Source of the DNA: Spirosomataceae bacterium
Lineage (GTDB): Bacteria; Bacteroidota; Bacteroidia; Cytophagales; Spirosomataceae
NCBI GenBank assembly: GCA_025455785.1
Contig: JALOLV010000010.1
Location: 1-33,882 of the forward strand
DNA: 33,882 bases
Direction: 5' to 3'
Shown here: positions 19,238-27,016 of the stretch, piece by piece
Position numbering within the stretch: the first letter of the stretch is position 1
How the letters are laid out: each line of letters starts with the position of its first letter
Made by a program: the position numbers and the translations under genes
Notes under the pieces: model-generated
What the model was told of the DNA's origin: nothing
The model's database searches: none
The model's input: only the letters and a program-made list of their open reading frames with translations

Positions 19238-20194
19238 ATGAAAAAATATACTTTCACAGATAAAAAAGATACTCGTTCGGGTTTTGGAGCGGGTATGACC
19301 GAATTAGGTCGCACAAATCCTGATGTTGTCGTACTCTGTGCCGACCTCGTCGGTTCACTCAAAATCGATACATTTATTAAAGAAAACCCAGAGCGTTTCT
19401 TTCAGATGGGTATCGCCGAAGCTAATATGATGGGCGTTGCGGCTGGTTTGACCATCGGCGGAAAAATTCCGTTTGCTACAACGTTTGCCAACTTTGGTTC
19501 GAGTCGTGTTTATGACCAAATTCGTCAGTCTATTGCTTACTCAGATAAAAACGTTAAAGTTGCCGTTTCGCACGCAGGTTTGACTCTTGGAGAAGATGGT
19601 GCAACTCACCAGATTTTAGAAGATTTGGCCATGATGCGTTCGTTGCCAAATATGACGGTCATCAATCCTTGCGATTTTAACCAAACCAAAGCAGCGACTA
19701 TAGCCGCTGCCAATTTCGATGGCCCAGTTTACTTACGTTTCGGCCGTCCTGTAGTGCCTGTTTTCACCGACCCAGACCAAAAATTTGAGATTGGAAAAGC
19801 ATGGATGGTAAACGAAGGTAAAGATGTAACAATTATTGCAACAGGTCATTTGGTTTGGGAAGCAATCCAAGCGGGTGAAATTCTGGAAGCACAAGGTATT
19901 GATGCTGAAATAATTAATATTCACACGATTAAACCTTTGGATACAAAAGCTATCTTAAAGAGTGTGGCCAAAACAAAATGCGTTGTAACTTGTGAAGAAC
20001 ATCAAAAGAACGGTGGTTTGGGTGATGCAGTGGCTCAAACTTTAGCACAAAATCTATTAGCTCCACAAGAGTATGTTGCGGTTAATGATTCGTTCGGAGA
20101 ATCAGGCACACCAGCACAATTAATGGAGAAATATGGCTTAAATGCGGCTTCAATTGTTGAAAAAGCATTGAAAGCAATTCAACGTAAAATATAA
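19238..20194 (+). CDS. Transketolase, C-terminal subunit
   Basis: Pyr-domain and C-terminal domain: RFFQMGIAEANMMGVAAGL, SHAGLTLGEDGATHQILEDLAMMRSLPNM, CEEHQKNGGLGDAV. Start at ATG 19238. Confidence 0.95.
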   Translation: MKKYTFTDKKDTRSGFGAGMTELGRTNPDVVVLCADLVGSLKIDTFIKENPERFFQMGIAEANMMGVAAGLTIGGKIPFATTFANFGSSRVYDQIRQSIAYSDKNVKVAVSHAGLTLGEDGATHQILEDLAMMRSLPNMTVINPCDFNQTKAATIAAANFDGPVYLRFGRPVVPVFTDPDQKFEIGKAWMVNEGKDVTIIATGHLVWEAIQAGEILEAQGIDAEIINIHTIKPLDTKAILKSVAKTKCVVTCEEHQKNGGLGDAVAQTLAQNLLAPQEYVAVNDSFGESGTPAQLMEKYGLNAASIVEKALKAIQRKI

Positions 20195-20202
20195 AGTATT
20201 AA

Positions 20203-20231
20203 TGTAGGGTAGGTTATTCCCCTACCCTACA
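20203..20231. terminator. Perfect 11-bp hairpin between transketolase and sigma factor genes
   Basis: tgtagggtagg (20203-20213), loop ttattcc, cctaccctaca (20221-20231). No strong U tract. Confidence 0.5.
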
Positions 20232-20236
20232 ATTAT

Positions 20237-20803
20237 ATGGTTAATGATTCTGAATTAGTTTTAAGATTTCAAAATCCATCCCTTCGAGAAGCCGCATTCT
20301 CTGAGTTGATAAAAAAATATCAGCAAAAAATTTATTGGCATATACGTAAGATGGTTATTGACCACGATGACGCTGATGATTTGATTCAAGAAACATTTAT
20401 AAAGGTTTGGCAGAGTTTACCCAATTTCAGAGGCGATTCTCAACTTTTTACATGGATTTACCGAATCGCAACCAACGAATGCCTCAATTTCCTGCAAAAG
20501 AAAAAACGCCAGAATCACATTCCACTCGAAAACACAGATGATGAAAATAGTTTGAATTTATTAAATACGCTTGAGTCATCGATAGATAGCGATTACATAA
20601 GCGGAGATGAGATTCAGATAAAACTCCAAAAAGCCTTATTGACGCTGCCCGATAAGCAAAGATTGGTTTTCAATATGAAATATTATGACGACCTAAAGTA
20701 CGAAGAAATAGCCGAAATTACGGGTACTTCGGTTGGTGCACTAAAGGCTTCTTATCATTTGGCGGTTAAGAAAATCGAAGAAATACTGAATCAAGAGCAA
20801 TAA
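20237..20803 (+). CDS. ECF RNA polymerase sigma-70 factor
   Basis: YWHIRKMVIDHDDADDLIQETFIKVWQSLPNFRGDSQLFTWIYRIATNECLNFL; LPDKQRLVFNMKYYDDLKYEEIAEITGTSVGALKASYHLAVKKI. Confidence 0.94.
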   Translation: MVNDSELVLRFQNPSLREAAFSELIKKYQQKIYWHIRKMVIDHDDADDLIQETFIKVWQSLPNFRGDSQLFTWIYRIATNECLNFLQKKKRQNHIPLENTDDENSLNLLNTLESSIDSDYISGDEIQIKLQKALLTLPDKQRLVFNMKYYDDLKYEEIAEITGTSVGALKASYHLAVKKIEEILNQEQ

Positions 20804-20869
20804 ATCATGATTATTTATTAAACCTTTGGATAATAAATTTGTCGAATAGTCGTTTAGAATGATTTTTAA

Positions 20870-21625
20870 ATGAACAAAGAACCTATAAATATTGAGAAAT
20901 TAGCCAGACACAACGTTTTCATAGTACCAAATGATTACTTTGAAACGCTTCAAGGCATTGTAATTGCTCAATGTAAGTTAAATCCACAAGCCAAAAATAA
21001 TAAAGGATTCAAAACTCCAGAGAATTATTTTGATTCCCTCTCATCTAAGATTATTTCAAAAATTAATCAAAAGCCTAAATTTAGCCTTGATAAAATTCCG
21101 AATGTTAATGTTTTCAAAGTCTCAGATGGTTATTTCGATGACTTAGAAGAAAGAGTCTCAGAGAAAGTCCTTCTTTCAAATTTACCAAAAGGCAATATTT
21201 TTATTGCACCGAATGGCTATTTTGAAGCACTTACTCCTCGAATTGAATCAAGAGTAAGAATGAACCAAAACAACGGTATTTTTAGAATCATTATAGGTAC
21301 AAAAATTTGGGCCGCTGCTGCAAGTATAATAGTTTTGTTTGGTTTAGCTTGGTTCTTTATTCCAAACTTAATTAAAACCGACGTTGAAATAGCATTAGAA
21401 AAGGCTTCTGTTGAAGAAATCCAATCCTATCTCAATACACAAGATTTAAGTTATTTAGAATACGAAAATAGTGTAGTAGAAGAATATAAAACGGCTAAAC
21501 AAGTCAAAACCAATGCAGATTCTTTATTAATTGAAAATTTGAATTTAGAACAAAAAGACATTCTTGAACACATTGAAGACCAAAATCTTGACGAAAATGA
21601 ATTAGAATATCTTTTAGGTAGTTAA
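20870..21625 (+). CDS. Single-TM protein with four internal YF[ED]xL repeats; putative anti-sigma factor
   Basis: Long N-terminal region with repeats at Y23, Y53, Y88, Y117; one TM helix (IWAAAASIIVLFGLAWFFIPN) and a short C-terminal domain. Follows an ECF sigma gene. Confidence 0.6.
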   Translation: MNKEPINIEKLARHNVFIVPNDYFETLQGIVIAQCKLNPQAKNNKGFKTPENYFDSLSSKIISKINQKPKFSLDKIPNVNVFKVSDGYFDDLEERVSEKVLLSNLPKGNIFIAPNGYFEALTPRIESRVRMNQNNGIFRIIIGTKIWAAAASIIVLFGLAWFFIPNLIKTDVEIALEKASVEEIQSYLNTQDLSYLEYENSVVEEYKTAKQVKTNADSLLIENLNLEQKDILEHIEDQNLDENELEYLLGS

Positions 21626-21628
21626 ACT

Positions 21629-22078
21629 GTGAATATGATGAAAAAAATCACACTATTTTTAATGCTGACGATACCTTTCTTGACATTGGCTCAAAGGGGA
21701 AATAATCCGAGACAACAAAAAATTCAGGCTGCCAAGATTGGATTAATAACCGAAAAACTAAATCTTACTACTGAGCAAGCCCCACAATTTTGGGCTATTT
21801 ATAATGAATTTGACCGTAAACGAATAGAGAATCGTCGAAACATCAAAAAGGCATTTGATGAAGCCAATTCTCTTTCATCTACTGATGACAAAATTATTGC
21901 GGCTCATAAACAAATCATTAGTTACCGACGCAAAGAACTCGATTTAGAGGAGGAATACAGCGTAAAATTGATGAAGGTCATTACGCCCAGACAATATGGC
22001 GAAATATCGGTATATGACTTTATTTGGGGTTTGAAATCTGCTATAAAAAGCTATAAAATCAGGGATTTTAGCTCATAA
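21629..22078 (+). CDS. Secreted Spy/CpxP-like (LTxxQ-type) small helical protein
   Basis: Signal peptide MMKKITLFLMLTIPFLTLAQ; KIGLITEKLNLTTEQAPQFWAIYNEFDRKR..., Arg/Lys-rich helices. Confidence 0.6.
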   Translation: MNMMKKITLFLMLTIPFLTLAQRGNNPRQQKIQAAKIGLITEKLNLTTEQAPQFWAIYNEFDRKRIENRRNIKKAFDEANSLSSTDDKIIAAHKQIISYRRKELDLEEEYSVKLMKVITPRQYGEISVYDFIWGLKSAIKSYKIRDFSS

Positions 22079-22149
22079 AATCATATAAAAACGAGCATTT
22101 TAGAAATAGTTAAAACCCTATGTACCGATATTAACCATTACCATTTAAT

Positions 22150-22983
22150 TTATACATTCAAATCATCGAATGGACTTCTAAAATTCACGAAATCAATTTG
22201 TGCGATTTGGCTGTAAATTGCAGTAGTCTGCAAATATCTATGTCCGAGCATTTCTTGGAGATGATGAATATCAAGCCCTCTCTCAAGAAAATGCACAGCA
22301 AAACTGTGTCTGAGTGTATGCACCGAAGCATCCTTCTCAATTTTAGCCTTCTTTAAAGCCTGTTGGAATACCAATTGTACACTCCTTGCACTGTAGGGTT
22401 TTCCGTTTTCACCTCCAAATAGTAAACCAGTAGGGTTGTGCTTAGCTATATAATTCTTTAGCATCGGAACCACACGCTTGGCAAGCATCACGTTGCGTCC
22501 TTTTTCTTTCGATGTAGCCGCGATTCTGATAAGGTTATTTTCAAAATCAACATCGGCGGTTTTCATATCTAATACCTCACTCAAACGCAAACCAGCCGAA
22601 TAAATTATTCCCAAAAGAGCTTTGTGTTTGACATTGTCTAAAGAATTTAAGATTTTCTCAATCTCAGACTCCGAGAGAATCAATGGCAAATTATTTTCTT
22701 TGATTTCACCAGTAGCTTTGATATTCAATTTTTTATTGAATACAATCTCATAAAAAAGTTTGATTGCCTTACCTGCTTGTTTAACGGCATCGGCAGAGTC
22801 CCCTTTTTTTTCGCCAAGTTCAATTAAATAATCTGAAATTACTTCTTCGGTGATTTTGTTTTGGGGTACGTCTCTGAAGTGATTGTAAAATACGAAAACA
22901 GCATTGCGATAGGCTGCAATAGTCATCGAATTATACTTTCCTTTTTTAAGGTATTCAGTAAATCTTTCAATAAGGTGGGTCAC
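22150..22983 (-). CDS. Tyrosine recombinase (XerC/D / phage integrase family)
   Basis: Catalytic set: YSAGLRLSEVLDM (Arg), SKEKGRN (Lys region), HTLRHSFAVHFLE (HxxR), LGHRY (His), TTAIYSQI (Tyr). Confidence 0.93.
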   Translation of the reverse strand: MTHLIERFTEYLKKGKYNSMTIAAYRNAVFVFYNHFRDVPQNKITEEVISDYLIELGEKKGDSADAVKQAGKAIKLFYEIVFNKKLNIKATGEIKENNLPLILSESEIEKILNSLDNVKHKALLGIIYSAGLRLSEVLDMKTADVDFENNLIRIAATSKEKGRNVMLAKRVVPMLKNYIAKHNPTGLLFGGENGKPYSARSVQLVFQQALKKAKIEKDASVHTLRHSFAVHFLERGLDIHHLQEMLGHRYLQTTAIYSQIAQIDFVNFRSPFDDLNV

Positions 22984-23102
22984 AGTCGGGATATTTAATT
23001 TAGGTTTGGACTAAAGTTACAGCAAAAAGTAACGCAAAATTAGTATTTTTTCTGAAAAGGTAATAATAAATGCTATTTTGCGTATAAATATCCCATAAAA
23101 CA

Positions 23103-24494
23103 ATGCTGATAGGTTTTGTAATTATTTATTTACTTTTCACAATTATTATTGGATGGTACTCATCGAGATTTGTAAAAAACTCAACTGATTTTGCCATTGC
23201 GGGCAGAAGAATGCCTACTTATGTAGTTGCTTCTGGGCTATTTGCCACTTGGTTTGGGTCTGAAACAGTGATGGGTGCATCATCAGAATTTGTAGAGAAT
23301 GGATTATTGGGTGTAATTGAAGACCCCTTCGGAGCGTCTCTGTGCTTGTTATTATTAGGTGTTTTGTTCGTAAAACCTCTCTACAAACTCAATATTTTGA
23401 CTTTTAGCGACTACTACTCGATGCGATATAACAAAACTGCCGAATGGGTTTCTGCAATATTCATGATACCCTCTTACTTTGGTTGGATTGCAGCACAATT
23501 AATTGCTCTCGCCACAGTTTTACAAGCAATCACTGGTTTAGAGATAATTTATGGAGTGCTGATTTGTGCAACTGTAGTTGTATTTTATACATACATCGGA
23601 GGTATGTGGGCTGTATCCATAACTGATACCATTCAGACCATGATGATAATTATCGGTCTTCTCGTTCTTGTAATAATTCTGATAAATCAAGTCGGAGGAT
23701 TAGATAGAATAGTAAATAATACACCTAATGGATTTTTTAGGTTTATCCCTAAAGAAAACTCGGTGGCTGATTGGTCTCATTATTTTGTTGCTTGGATAAC
23801 CATTGGTCTTGGGTCAATCCCACAACAAGATGTTTTTCAGAGGATATTATCAGCAAAAACCGATAAAACAGCCATAAATGGCACTTACTGGTCATCGATG
23901 ATGTATCTCACAATTGCAATTATCCCATTAGTTATCGCACTCTGTGGCAAAATTTTATATCCATACGAAATTGAAAACAATCCTCAACTTACAATCCCAA
24001 TGTTGGTTTTGAAACACACCAATATCGGGGTGCAGATATTATTTTTTGGTGCATTATTATCTGCCATACTTAGTACATGTAGCGGAGCAATCTTAGCACC
24101 TGCTACAGTTGTAGGAGAAAACTTACTCAAACCCTTATACGGAAACAAAATCTCTGATAAAAAATTATTGATGATTATGCGTTATTCTGTTATTTTGATA
24201 ACAATCATTTCCATAGGATTTGCCTCATGGAAAACTGAAATTTATGAATTGGTTAGTGAATCTTCGGCACTCAGTCTTGTATCACTGTTTGTACCTCTCG
24301 CCGCTGGTTTATATTGGAAAAAAGCCTCGGCACTCGGAGCAATTTTATCAATGGTTCTCGGAATGGGAGTTTGGACATTTTTTGAATTCTTCGAAACACC
24401 TTATCCAAGCACAATTTGGGGACTATTGGCAAGTATTCTTGGAATGATAATTGGTTCATATTTAAAACCTCAAATTGAAAAGCTCCAATCATGA
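23103..24494 (+). CDS. Sodium:solute symporter (SSS) family transporter
   Basis: Multi-TM protein: DFAIAGRRMPTYVVASGLFATWFGSETVMGASSEF, GSIPQQDVFQRILSAK, LLSAILSTCSGAILAPATVVGENL. Confidence 0.93.
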   Translation: MLIGFVIIYLLFTIIIGWYSSRFVKNSTDFAIAGRRMPTYVVASGLFATWFGSETVMGASSEFVENGLLGVIEDPFGASLCLLLLGVLFVKPLYKLNILTFSDYYSMRYNKTAEWVSAIFMIPSYFGWIAAQLIALATVLQAITGLEIIYGVLICATVVVFYTYIGGMWAVSITDTIQTMMIIIGLLVLVIILINQVGGLDRIVNNTPNGFFRFIPKENSVADWSHYFVAWITIGLGSIPQQDVFQRILSAKTDKTAINGTYWSSMMYLTIAIIPLVIALCGKILYPYEIENNPQLTIPMLVLKHTNIGVQILFFGALLSAILSTCSGAILAPATVVGENLLKPLYGNKISDKKLLMIMRYSVILITIISIGFASWKTEIYELVSESSALSLVSLFVPLAAGLYWKKASALGAILSMVLGMGVWTFFEFFETPYPSTIWGLLASILGMIIGSYLKPQIEKLQS

Positions 24495-24901
24495 AAAAAT
24501 ATTCATCGCCCGAAGACTTTATCGAAAAACAAGAAGAACAGTTTAAAGACTTACTTTATCAAATAAGAAAAGTCTTATTAGAAGCTCATCCCAAAATGCA
24601 AGAAAAGATTTCTTTTAATACGGTATTCTTTAAAGTCAAATTTGATATTTGTTATTTTGGAATAATGAAAAAAAATAAGGGAATAGAAATCAGTTTTTTG
24701 AGAGGATATCAATTATCAAACGAACAAGGGCTTCTGGATTCAAAAGGTAGAACAATTATCAGTGGAATTACATTTATAGACAATTCTGATTTTAAACAAA
24801 AAGAAAAAAAATTCAAAGAGATTATTCAAGAAGCATTGATTTTGGATGAAATGCACAATAAGCACGTTTTTACGGAAGTATTAAAAAAGAAAGCAAAATA
24901 A
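24491..24901 (+). CDS. DUF1801 domain protein
   Basis: LLYQIRKVLLEAHPKMQEKISFNTVFFKVKFDICYFGIMKKNKGIEISFLRG; ATGA overlap with the SSS gene. Confidence 0.75.
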   Translation: MKKYSSPEDFIEKQEEQFKDLLYQIRKVLLEAHPKMQEKISFNTVFFKVKFDICYFGIMKKNKGIEISFLRGYQLSNEQGLLDSKGRTIISGITFIDNSDFKQKEKKFKEIIQEALILDEMHNKHVFTEVLKKKAK

Positions 24902-25001
24902 TCGTTGTGTAACATTCTGAATATCAGCAGGAAGCTGTCGTTTGTGGAAAAATATTAACTTTTTTTTGGCATTACATTTGCAATTTAGGTTATCAATCTG
25001 C

Positions 25002-25010
25002 TATATTTGC
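25002..25010 (+). promoter_or_regulatory. Bacteroidota -7-like motif TATATTTGC upstream of the tRNA cluster
   Basis: TAnnTTTG ending 17 nt before the tRNA-Ser 5' end. A second similar TACATTTGC lies at 24973-24981. Confidence 0.55.
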
Positions 25011-25027
25011 AGTCCCAAAAGGGAGAT

Positions 25028-25116
<89 letters not shown>

Positions 25117-25150
25117 GAGTTATTTGAAATTTTGAATTTAATTGAGTTTT

Positions 25151-25224
25151 CGGGGTGTAGCGTAGCCCGGTATCGCGTTTGGTTTGGGACCAAAAGGTCG
25201 TCAGTTCGAATCTGGCCACCCCGA
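25151..25224 (+). tRNA. tRNA-Pro (TGG), copy 1
   Basis: Acceptor cggggtg/caccccg, anticodon loop TTTGGGA with TGG, T-loop gttcgaatc; 74 nt. Confidence 0.95.
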
Positions 25225-25269
25225 CAAAATTCATTCTACTTATTTAAATTCAATTTCAAATTTGCTCAA

Positions 25270-25343
25270 CGGGGTGTAGCGTAGCCCGGTATCGCGTTTG
25301 GTTTGGGACCAAAAGGTCGTCAGTTCGAATCTGGCCACCCCGA
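25270..25343 (+). tRNA. tRNA-Pro (TGG), copy 2
   Basis: Identical in sequence to 25151-25224. Confidence 0.95.
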
Positions 25344-25349
25344 CAGTAG

Positions 25350-25378
25350 AATCCTGTGAGCAATCACAGGATTTTTTT
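25350..25378 (+). terminator. Rho-independent terminator of the tRNA cluster
   Basis: aatcctgtga / tcacaggatt 10-bp stem, GCAA loop, T-run (atttttttat). Confidence 0.85.
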
Positions 25379-25388
25379 ATTGTATGAC

Positions 25389-26405
25389 TCATCTTTGGGT
25401 AGAGTCCCTTACAATCAACTCCGATTTAAGCATGATTAAGTTGGTTTGTCCAATATCCATTAATCCATTTAAATGGTTTATCATACATTTAGCGGCTATC
25501 TCTCCCATTTCTTTTCCGGGGTAATGAACAGTTGTTAGTTTGGGTTCGATGACTTCTGAGACTGGGTCATTGTTGAATCCTACGACTGCAATATCATCCG
25601 GGATTTTGTAACCTATTCTTTTCAATTCTCCAATGCAACTTGCTGCACAAAAATCATTTGTGATAAATATTCCATCGACATTTAGGTCTTCGGCTTTTAT
25701 TTTATTTGCAATTTGTTTACCTATATCGGGAGATAAATCTGTTTCGAATACCTGAGATTTATCAAAACTTAGATTTTTATCAATCAATGCCTCCTTAAAT
25801 CCTCTCAGTCGTTCTGCATAAACATTCCTCTGCAAGCTACCAGTAATGTGAATGATTTTTTTGCAACCAATTTCAATCAAATGTTTTGTGGCATCGTACC
25901 CACCCTTAAAATTATCAATTATGATACTAAGACAATCGTTGTGTTCGAGTACACGGTCAAAAAATATCAATGGAACACTCTTTTTGATAAATGGCTCAAA
26001 ATGAGAGAAACCTTCAGTATCATATGCTACCGAAACCAATAGACCATCTACCCTACTATTGAACATCGTTTTGATATTGCTTACTTCTTTCTTGTATGAC
26101 TCCAATGATTGACTTATCAGCAGATTATAGCCTGCTTCGTTGGCAACTTTTTCCATTCCAGCCAAAACTGTTGACATCAATGGACTATTAAGACGTGGAA
26201 CTATCACACCAATCGTATTTGTCTTTTGTTTGCGTAGATTACTGGCAAATTTATTAGAACGATACCCCATTTCTTCGGCCTTGGCTTTTATCAAGGTCTT
26301 TGTATTATTGCTTATTGCTTCGTGATTGTTTAATGCTCGACTTACCGTTGCCGGAGAAATATCTAATACTTGAGCAATATCATAAATGGTTATCTCTTTA
26401 TTCAT
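25389..26405 (-). CDS. LacI-family transcriptional regulator
   Basis: N-terminal HTH: ITIYDIAQVLDISPATVSRALNNHEAISNNTKTLIKAKAEEMGYRSNKFASNLRKQKTNTIGVIVP; periplasmic-binding-like domain. Likely start MNKEIT at 26405. Confidence 0.95.
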   Translation of the reverse strand: MNKEITIYDIAQVLDISPATVSRALNNHEAISNNTKTLIKAKAEEMGYRSNKFASNLRKQKTNTIGVIVPRLNSPLMSTVLAGMEKVANEAGYNLLISQSLESYKKEVSNIKTMFNSRVDGLLVSVAYDTEGFSHFEPFIKKSVPLIFFDRVLEHNDCLSIIIDNFKGGYDATKHLIEIGCKKIIHITGSLQRNVYAERLRGFKEALIDKNLSFDKSQVFETDLSPDIGKQIANKIKAEDLNVDGIFITNDFCAASCIGELKRIGYKIPDDIAVVGFNNDPVSEVIEPKLTTVHYPGKEMGEIAAKCMINHLNGLMDIGQTNLIMLKSELIVRDSTQR

Positions 26406-26415
26406 TGTAAAATAA

Positions 26416-26429
26416 TGCAACAGATTGCA
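26416..26429. promoter_or_regulatory. LacI-type operator palindrome TGCAACAGATTGCA (lacI-proximal)
   Basis: 5-bp half-sites TGCAA/TTGCA, 11 nt upstream of the regulator start codon. Confidence 0.65.
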
Positions 26430-26587
26430 AATTATCATGAGATTTCACAAAACAATGATTAAGTGAAACTGTTAAAATTGTAGCTAATTTAAGCATAAAA
26501 CTTACAAAAATGTATGTTAGCTAAATCTTCACAAAAAAAAATTCAAATATTTTTATATAAATTATTAGAATATCAATAAAAAAATTA

Positions 26588-26601
26588 TGCAATCGGTTGC
26601 A
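26588..26601. promoter_or_regulatory. LacI-type operator palindrome TGCAATCGGTTGCA (operon-proximal)
   Basis: Same half-sites with central CG, typical of LacI-family operators, in the divergent intergenic region. Confidence 0.7.
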
Positions 26602-26637
26602 AATTTGCGTCCAATAAACCATATTTACAACCAATAA

Positions 26638-26781
26638 TTCTAAAAACTATGTTTTGTCAGCTTAGCCCCACCGAGCGTCGGTCGCCTCAATCCTCCCACA
26701 CTATGGAGGACTTCAAAGTCCCTTTCCCAAGTGGGGAAATGGATTTAGGGATTGGGGTTTTGATAAAACCGGAAAATTTAT
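26638..26781 (-). repeat. Dispersed intergenic repeat, copy 2 (inverted relative to copy 1)
   Basis: Reverse complement shares both ends with 7337-7443 but carries about 36 extra internal nt with further hairpins. Confidence 0.8.
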
Positions 26782-27016
26782 TTTTTTAAAAAACTATTTC
26801 ATTCTAATCAAATTTACTATTTCATGAAACCAAGGTATTTGAATTTAAACTTTAGAGATGCCTTCATCAAAACAATTGATGCTACAGTCGAACTAAAAGT
26901 GTCGGTAATAGAATGATAAAAAATTGCCCGCTTTTAATACATTTTTATCAAAATTGAATACTAAAGACATTTGATATTGATTTATTTCTAAAATTTAGTG
27001 AACAAAACTCAATTTT

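Noticed and set aside
18327-20194. Split transketolase as a disrupted gene/pseudogene
   Set aside because: Two-subunit transketolases encoded by adjacent genes are an established arrangement; both halves are intact with their own start and stop.
22150-22983. Integrase as a marker of a prophage or genomic island
   Set aside because: No phage, transfer, transposase or cargo genes nearby, and the adjacent tRNAs (25028+) show no partial tRNA duplicate that would mark an att site. Kept only as a lone recombinase.
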